Positions 57,437-64,000 of a stretch of 64,000 nucleotides of DNA are shown one piece after another. The position numbers and the translations under genes were made by a program. The stretch is from Acanthococcus lagerstroemiae (taxonomy: Eukaryota; Arthropoda; Insecta; Hemiptera; Eriococcidae): contig CM063112.1 in NCBI GenBank assembly GCA_031841125.1, positions 57,651,722 to 57,715,721 on the forward strand, given 5' to 3'. The notes beneath the pieces are model-generated. The model made no database searches. It saw nothing but the letters and a program-made list of their open reading frames with translations, and was not told the DNA's origin. Numbering within the stretch: the stretch's first letter is position 1; every line of letters begins with the position of its first letter.

Positions 57437-58215
57437 TCCCAAGAGCCCTTCCCTCTCAAGACCCCACCCCGTCACCAGCCCCTCCCGCACCACTGCCATT
57501 TCTCTCCCTGGTCTCCTCTCTCACCAAGGACTTTCTCCTCCATCGGGTCCTCTTACTCATCTGAACCCCCTGCCCCACCCAGGGCCTCCATCTCCGTCCA
57601 CAGCCCTCAGGAGCTTCCTCCACAACCATGAACCCCCTCCTGAGGATAGGCTACCCCTGGAAAATTGACCAATTAAGGGGCAGAGTAGGCAACCCGCAGC
57701 GATTTGAGATTTTGGAGATTATGGGTAATTATGTCATTATATGTCTTATTATGTTGGTTATGTCTTAAAACTTGGAGATCTTTTATATTAAAACAGATTA
57801 TGTCCTTGAAAGTAGCTGATCTGCCCATGCAATTTTTCTGATTTTTAGGTAGGCAACCCGTAGTATGGGTAATTATGTCATTATATGTATTTTTATGGCT
57901 TATTATGTCTGTTATGTCTTAGATAAAGGCCGGGATTTAGATATCAGGTTCCTTGGAGTTTTTTTTTCATGAGGGGGAGGGGGAGGAGGAGTTTTGGTTT
58001 TCAATATACAGAGAGACTTGAAAGTAGCTTATCTGCCCCTGCAATTTTTCTGATTTTTAGGCAGGCAACCCGCAATATGGGTAATTATGTCATTATATGT
58101 CTTTTTATGTCTGTTATGTCTTAGACAAAGGCCGGAATTCAGATATTAGGCTCATTGGAATTTTTTTTCAGGAGGGGGAGGAGGAGTTCTGGTTTTTAAT
58201 ATACATATAGAGAGA
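57437..58215 (-). mobile_element. Inverted fragment of the 49341 Helitron-like element
   Basis: Read on the minus strand it starts near TCTCTATATGTATATTAAAA (58215), shares the AATGACATAATTACCCAT and GGTAGCC...TCAGGAGGGGGTTCATGG segments of 49500-49640, and ends in the GA-rich filler. The segment with GCAATTTTTCTGATTTTTAGG is repeated about three times within it. Confidence 0.7.
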
Positions 58216-58367
58216 AAAGAATTGGAGGCTGTTTTAATGTCTTATCAGTAGGGTAGGAGAAGGTATAACCATCAGTACTAATATTGGATATACTTCAAGT
58301 CTCATATCTGTCTTATATTTATCTCGATATAGATTTTTTCATGTCTCATCAGTAGTGATGTGAAGGT

Positions 58368-58800
58368 GCGGGACCCTCTCATCACCAAAGTATATTTTTG
58401 TATAAATCGTGTTGCCTGGCTACTTCCTGTGTAGCACGATGTGAACGTCTCACAAACGTCTTTTGTCTCCTGCACACTTGTACTTTCTGTGCGTGATTTT
58501 TTTAAAACCACGTTTGTCTTCGTCGTTTTATTCCCATGACTCACTCTCCTTTTTCTCTCTTGATCGGTCAGTTAATCACAGCCACAGTTTATGTTTAGCA
58601 CTCTCTGGCAGATCTGTTTTTACTATCTGTCAACTGATACACGCGCTTTTCCTACTCTCTCGTTCCTTTATTTTCGAATGCCCTTGCTGCGGTTCGGACT
58701 GAACACTTCTTTGTTTCGTATAATTTTCGAAAAACCCGCAAAGGAAAAGCTAGCTGGTCTGTCCCTTTAATTCTTCAGAAACCCGTCTAGCATTTTAAAC
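58368..58800 (+). repeat. Dispersed ~350-430 bp repeat, copy 2
   Basis: Diverged copy of 54768-55110, with about 60-80 bp of extra sequence near its start. Confidence 0.6.
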
Positions 58801-60337
58801 CAAGGAGACGGATATTATCTTTTTAATTTACATAGAATAAATGAATATCGCGGCCATTGCATAAGGCTATGCGTCGTTTGCCTGAATAGCACTGTTGAAA
58901 TTATTCTCCTCCTAGGCCAAGCCCATCAATCTCCTCCTCCCCTCGAGAGAAAATATTCAATTTTCTCAGACATCCTGAATTGCCCTTCCTACTATTATTT
59001 CTTGCATCCGCCACTGAGCGATCAACAGGTAAAAAGTTTCTCGATTTTCATTGACTGCAGCAGTTGGTCAGTTTGAACCCGGATTTCAGAACTCGGATTT
59101 GGCGATAATGAATACATGTAACTAAGTATGTGGGATTAGATTTTGGAAACTCGAACTATAGATGTAAGAGAACATTTCTCGGAATTCGATATGAGCGAGG
59201 CCAGGATTGTAAAAGCCTAATTCTATTCGAGTAATTTGATCTCCGCCACTAACACCGCATGTAGGACATTGGGTTTATAAAACTAGTCGACTTGCAATCC
59301 AGTTTTTATGGCCTGCTTTTGCCATAAGCATACTTCTTTCTCGATATAACTTACGCTAAATCTGATCGCGAGTTTCGAGACTGAACTTCTAAAATGTTTT
59401 TTCTTTCTTTTTCTTTCATTCTTTTTTTACCCCGTCGGTCTGTCTTTCTTTCTCTCATTCTTTCTTCACGAGGTCTTAACGCAGTCTCTGTCCGATTAGA
59501 AGAATCGCGTTAAATTTATAATCCGTCCTAATTGTATACAGTCTATGGTCTTCTAACTTCCGAAGAAACGGTAATAATTTTTTTTTCGTCCAGTTAACGG
59601 ATCGTACGGCTTTCGATGGAAATTCTTCCTCAATTGTAGAGGCTAGAGAACGTGTAACGAGGATTCGTATACAATAATATACCCTCGGGTTTATATGAAA
59701 ATGAATTTGTGATACGAGACAGGGCAAGAGGTTAAGAACCGCATTCCAATATTATCTGTTTGAAATGTTTAAAGATGCTAGCCTATACGTACGACTCCAT
59801 TGACTACATAAATATACTTGACTGCGGCTGTAACCTGTAAAGTAGCTGGAGGTGTACGCCCGAGAAAGGTAATGTTTAGACTTTCGAAAGTCATCGGTGC
59901 GTTGGATGATCTCAAACAGAACCGAGCAAACAGAAAAAGCATTTTTGAATAACAAGTACAATTCGACTGAAAATTGTCAGGGGGCTTCCATCACATTTTT
60001 GACTATTTAAATTTTGAGCAAGCTTTAGTCCAGTCTCTCTGCATTCTAATCCGCAGCGTTAGTCGTACGTATTGAGTTTACCTTTGTTTTCAAAGTTATT
60101 CATGTCGATTTCGCCCAGAGATTCATCAGAACACAGGAACTAAGAATAGGACAGTTTACCATACGATACTACCGTAAGCAGTATAATGGGTAACCGTAGG
60201 GACGTACCGAAAATAAATTGTTTTGGGGAGAGGAATTATTTAATTATGAAGTCCGGGATATCAGTTATTATTATTATTTTTTTTTTAGCAAAAACATCTC
60301 GAAAGTTTCAAACGTTCCTCAACAGAGCCATTGATAT
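58801..60337. other. No confident gene
   Basis: The minus frame 59727-59476 has STIEEEFPSKAVRSVNWTKK and a balanced composition, but no clear splice sites or family. Otherwise AT-rich with CT-rich tracts at 59400-59470. Confidence 0.35.
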
Positions 60338-62612
60338 TTCAACTGAAGCTAATTATCGAAGGTCCATTTCACCAGCCCCCCAAAGTGCATTTTAAAACGG
60401 AAAATAGGGACAAAATTTGTGTACAATTTGTGTAATTTGTGTTCATCGGTCTTAAAATTTGTGTACGTGCCCCGCCCTCCCTAGGAACGATCAAAGTTTG
60501 GGGGGCTGGAGAAATGCTAGCCCCCCTCAACTTCAGATAGAGGTCTGGAGATGGGCCAAGAATTTGTGTACAATTTGTGTATTTTATGTATCCAACTTCC
60601 TCAGTTTGTGTACCCTTCCCTTCCCCTCTATGAACCACACAATATAGGCAGTTTGTTAGGTGCTGCTCCCCCCTCGAAGATGAGATAGAGGTCCGGAAAT
60701 GGCGGCAAAAATTAGTGTGTAATTTGTGTATCGATCTCCCCTAATTTGTGTTCCCCGCCAACCCCTCTATGGACCATACAATATGAGTTACATGTTACAT
60801 GTCAGGCGCTTGCCCCCCAGGGTGAGATAGAGGTCTGGAGATGTGGGCAAAAATTTGTGTACAATTTTATATTTTGTGTATCCACCTCCCTCAATTTACT
60901 TCTCAGAATTTCCTACTACATTCTTGCACAGAAATATGAAGGCCTCTCTTTCAGCAAAAAGGCTTACTAACTGAAAACGGAGGGGGGGGATGTACTAGCC
61001 CAGGTTCTGCAGACTGCTGCGTCTAAGAGACGGGTAGGGTGCTAAAACCAACAGATCTGAGCGAATGATCACACACATACACAAAACATGAAAGATTGGG
61101 GAAAAATTTCTCATCATCACCCCATTTTAGGAGTGGGCTTGAAATTTCAGTGTCCACAGTATTTGTGAGCTTACGCCAGGGAGAGAAGGGCGCAGACATT
61201 ACGGAAAGTAGATACAATAATTACACAAATTACACACAAATCTTTGTCCCCATTTCCGGATCTCTATCTCATCTGGGGAGGGGGATCACCAAACATGTAA
61301 CTCATATTGTATGGTCCATAGAGGGGTTGGCGAGGTACACTAATTGGGGGAGATCGATACACGAAATACACAAAGTGTACACTAATTTTTGCTCCCGTTT
61401 CCGAACCGCTATTTCAACTTGGGAGGGGGTGGGAGCAGCACCTGACAGGTTACCTACCTTGTGTGGTCCACAGAGGAGAAGGGAAGGGTACACAAATTGA
61501 CGAAGGTGGATACACAAAATTACACAAATTTTTGCCCCCCTCTTCCGAACGCTATCTAAAGTTGGCGGGGCTAGCCTTTCTGCAGCCTCTCCAAACTTTG
61601 ATCGTTCCTAGCAAGGGCGGGGAACGTACACAAATTCTAGGACCGGTGTGCACAAATTACACAAATTGTACACAAATTGTTGTCCCCATTTCCATACCTC
61701 TAATTCAACTTGGGGGGCAGCACGTAACACGTTACCTACCTTGTGTCGTCCACAATGGGGAAGGGAAGGGTACACAAATTGAGGGAGGTGGCAATACAAA
61801 ATACACAAATTGTACACAAATTGTTGCCCCCATTTCCAGACCTCTATCCTACCTTGGGGGGCACCACCTAACATGTAACTCATATTGTATGGTCCACAGA
61901 GGGGTTAACGGGGTACATACATTGGGAAAGATCGATACACAAATTACATAAATTGTACACAAATTTTCACCCCTATTTCCACACCTCTATCTCAACGTGG
62001 GGAGGGGGCAGCACCTAACAGGTTACCTATCTTGTGTCGTGCACAGTGAGGAAGGGAAGGGTACACAAATTGAGGAAGGTGGAAACACAAAATACACAAA
62101 TGGTACATAAATTTTTCCCCCATTTCCAGACCTCTATCTCAACGGGGGGGGGGGAGCACCTAACATGTAACTCATTTTGTATGTACCAGAGAGGGGTTGG
62201 CGGGGTATAAAAATTTGGGGAGATTGATACACAAATTACACAATTTTTGCCGCCATTTCCGGACCTTTATCTCATCTTCGAGGAGTGGGGGTAGTATCTA
62301 AAAGGTTACCTATCTTGTGTTATCCACAGAGGGGAAGGGAAGGGTACACAAATGGAGGAAGGTGGATACACCAAATTACACAAATTTTTGCCCCCCTCTC
62401 CCGAATGCTATCTGAAGTTGGTGGGGCTAGCCTTTTTTCCAGCCCCTCCAAACTTTGATCATTCCTAGCGAGGGCGGGGAGCGTACACACATTCTAGGAC
62501 CGGTGTGCACAAATTACACAAATTGTACACAAATTTTTGCCCCCATTTACTTTTTTAAAAAGCACTTTGGGGGAGCTGGTGAAATGGACCTAACTATCGA
62601 ACTTTTGAGGAG
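60338..62612. repeat. Large inverted tandem array, CACAAATT-rich (2.3 kb)
   Basis: The ends are inverted: TCGAAGGTCCATTTCACCAG at 60355 and CTGGTGAAATGGACCTAACT at 62576. Left of about 60960 the units run inverted (AATTTGTGTACAATTTGTGT). From about 61210 rightward about eight units of 150-170 bp run forward: GGGTACACAAATTGAGGAAG, TACACAAATTGTACACAAAT, CCCCCATTTCCAGACCTCTA, TAACATGTAACTCATATTGT. ORF 61463-61951 (162 residues) is a periodic translation of the units. Probably a single foldback-type element with internal tandem growth. Confidence 0.85.
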
Positions 62613-62933
62613 AGGCTCCCTACCACTCCTTTCCTTCAGCAGGCCCCTGGGTATCAGTCGAGGCTGAATTTCCATTAGGAGCCAAGGGGGCCGGGGGGCC
62701 TTAAGAACGCTGAGATTTAACGTTGCAAATGAGAGAATGAGGCAGGAACGGCTGTAAAGAAAATTAAAGAAAACAGAGTGAAGAAAAAAGAAAATGAAAG
62801 TGTTTTAAAACCTTATTGTTAGTCTTTTTGGTCGTTTTGAGCCGGATTCGTACATGTTTCGTCATATTTCATCAGATTTGAATAGGTATTTTGATCCTGT
62901 TCTGTTCCGATTATTTTTGGTTAATCTCAGTTA

Positions 62934-63275
62934 GAGCTCTATACAAAAACAGGTAAGGACAGCCGCCATTTTCTTTCCATTTGTTCCGTGAAACGAAAAC
63001 TGGTCACGTGGTGTTACCGCTGAATGGTCTTTCTTTTGATAAGGCTCTGTAGTTCCACATGGGTATGCTAGGCCGCCATTTTGGTTCAGCTTTTTGAAAA
63101 CTTCTAGAGCGAATGATACTGCGCGACGCTGTGTATTTAGTGCGTTGGTAGCAACAAAACCTGAACCAAAATGGCGGTCCAACATACCTATGTGAAACTA
63201 TTGAGCCCTACTTTTGACGGACCAAAGTGGAAAGAAAATGGCGACTGCCTCTACCCGTAAGAAGTATATAGAGCC
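62934..63275. mobile_element. PIF/Harbinger-like MITE carrying YY1/Pho-like motifs
   Basis: The arms are long and inverted: GAGCTCTATACAAAAACAGG, GGACAGCCGCCATTTTC on the left; GAAAATGGCGACTGCCTC, GTATATAGAGCC on the right. A second inner pair is GTTCCACATGGGTATGCTAG and ACATACCTATGTGAAACTA. TTA flanks on both sides (62931-62933, 63276-63278) fit a 3 bp TWA duplication. The core GCCGCCATTTT occurs near 62962 and 63072 and inverted near 63166 and 63236. Confidence 0.7.
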
Positions 63276-63278
63276 TTA

Positions 63279-64000
63279 TTTCAGTCAAAATTTCCAATTT
63301 CCAGTCATGGAATTCGCTCCAAGTGGTCCGTGTCAATAGACTGAGTCGAATTAAGTCAAACCTCGTTTCTGGTGAGAAATTTGAGGTTAAGAAAATTGAT
63401 TTGATTGTTTTTAAGTTTGGTACGTGTCAAATTAGGTCAGATTTGGGTTTTGGGACGGATTTAGTCACTTTTGTTATCTTTTTGATCAATTACCGTATGG
63501 ACGAAAACTTGTAAGTTTTTGCAAGGAGAGGGTGCAAGATTTCAAATAAAAAATACCAAAATGAACGGCCAGGGGGTTGAAAAGTTTTTTGCTGGAGGCA
63601 GTGGGCAGTAATACTCGGAAGTTCCAGTACTCATAATTTAAGAATACAGAAAACTTTTATTTTCGTATTTAGCGAAGTAAATGTACTGGGAATGAGCTAA
63701 TGATTATTTTTTGGGACGCCAGAGGATTAACATGCGTGAGGAATTACCGATAACATGAAAACAACCGTAATAAAGAATTAATAAAACCAAACTTTTTTGG
63801 AGGGGGAGCGATGCTGTTTCCCCCTGGCACAATACGTGAGGTGGTTACCCCTGGTTCCCCGTATTTTCCACCTATTTCTATTTCGATTGAGATTTTTCTG
63901 TCAGCTTCTTTCGTACAATGTTTACTATGAAATCAGAATGAAAACTCCCAAAGTCTATCAGAGATATGTCTCCCGACTTGAGCTAGGTTGATATGAGCCA
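63279..64000. other. No gene seen at the right edge
   Basis: AT-rich with short imperfect repeats of TTTGGGT/TTAGGTCAGATTTGGG (63410-63460). No recognisable ORF or element. Confidence 0.4.

Larger units (their letters stand above)
56140..58350 (+). repeat. Minisatellite-like array (~130-180 bp units) with two insertions
   Basis: At least seven imperfect units share TTGCCATCAGTAATATTTAT, ATCGGGTACGTCTAAGTCTC, GTGTCTATTTTATGTCTGGC and CTTTATGTCTTATCAGTGGG. The array is interrupted by a MITE (56426-56817) and by an inverted Helitron fragment (57437-58215). Confidence 0.8.

Noticed and set aside
61463..61951. 162-residue periodic ORF
   Set aside because: It follows the tandem unit of the CACAAATT array; no start context or known repeat protein.

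Overview
This is eukaryotic, animal-like nuclear DNA, most likely from an arthropod. The evidence is spliced genes with GT-AG introns, tRNA-derived SINE, RTE and Jockey/R1-type retrotransposons, and mariner, pogo, hAT, MULE and Helitron elements. I think an insect is likely but cannot name the species. No bacterial operon, plasmid, phage or CRISPR feature is present. Most open reading frames here are chance frames or decayed transposon pieces.

Host genes. (1) Minus strand, 454 to 21: the first two exons of a gene that leaves the window on the left. Its N-terminus tentatively resembles the beta-propeller of TFIIIC90/GTF3C4. (2) Plus strand, 1070-2302: a complete five-exon RABL3 (Rab-like 3 GTPase) gene, divergent from (1) across about 615 bp. 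(3) Plus strand, from 7927: a PDZ-domain gene. Exon 1 is 7927-7993, exon 2 is 19051-19160 and exon 3 is 19904-19958. Intron 1 is 11 kb and full of transposons. The rest of the gene lies downstream; weak candidate exons are at 46777-47199.

Repeat landscape. 2.9-6 kb: a CAGGGACGTACC repeat, a hAT MITE and a 1.3 kb foldback. 8-18 kb (intron 1): an array of about 100/210 bp units, interrupted by TA-flanked MITEs and by a 6.15 kb pogo-like element at 10210-16362. That element carries two hAT MITEs, a 1.5 kb hAT derivative and a 277 bp tandem duplication. 20-25 kb: a GCCACCATGACACA motif cluster and little else. 25.6-30.1 kb: two 430 bp direct repeats around an RNase H remnant. 31-36 kb: a SINE, minisatellites and a 1,976 bp hAT with a decayed transposase. 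37.7-48.8 kb: several broken RTE and Jockey elements. One RTE is split by a hAT that is itself split by a Helitron. Another is split by a MULE that is itself split by a pogo-like MITE. 49-51.5 kb: a Helitron with GA/CT-rich filler and a hAT MITE. 53-54.7 kb: an R1/Jockey-like element split by an antisense mariner. 54.7-58.8 kb: dispersed repeats, a foldback, and a minisatellite split by a MITE and an inverted Helitron piece. 60.3-62.6 kb: a large inverted array of CACAAATT-rich tandem units. 62.9-63.3 kb: a MITE carrying YY1/Pho-like motifs.

I found no clearly new biological system. The most informative signals are the multi-level nested insertions, whose target-site duplications give a relative insertion order, and several unnamed non-autonomous families with unusual internal structure. 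All family assignments come from reading motifs by eye; no database search was possible.
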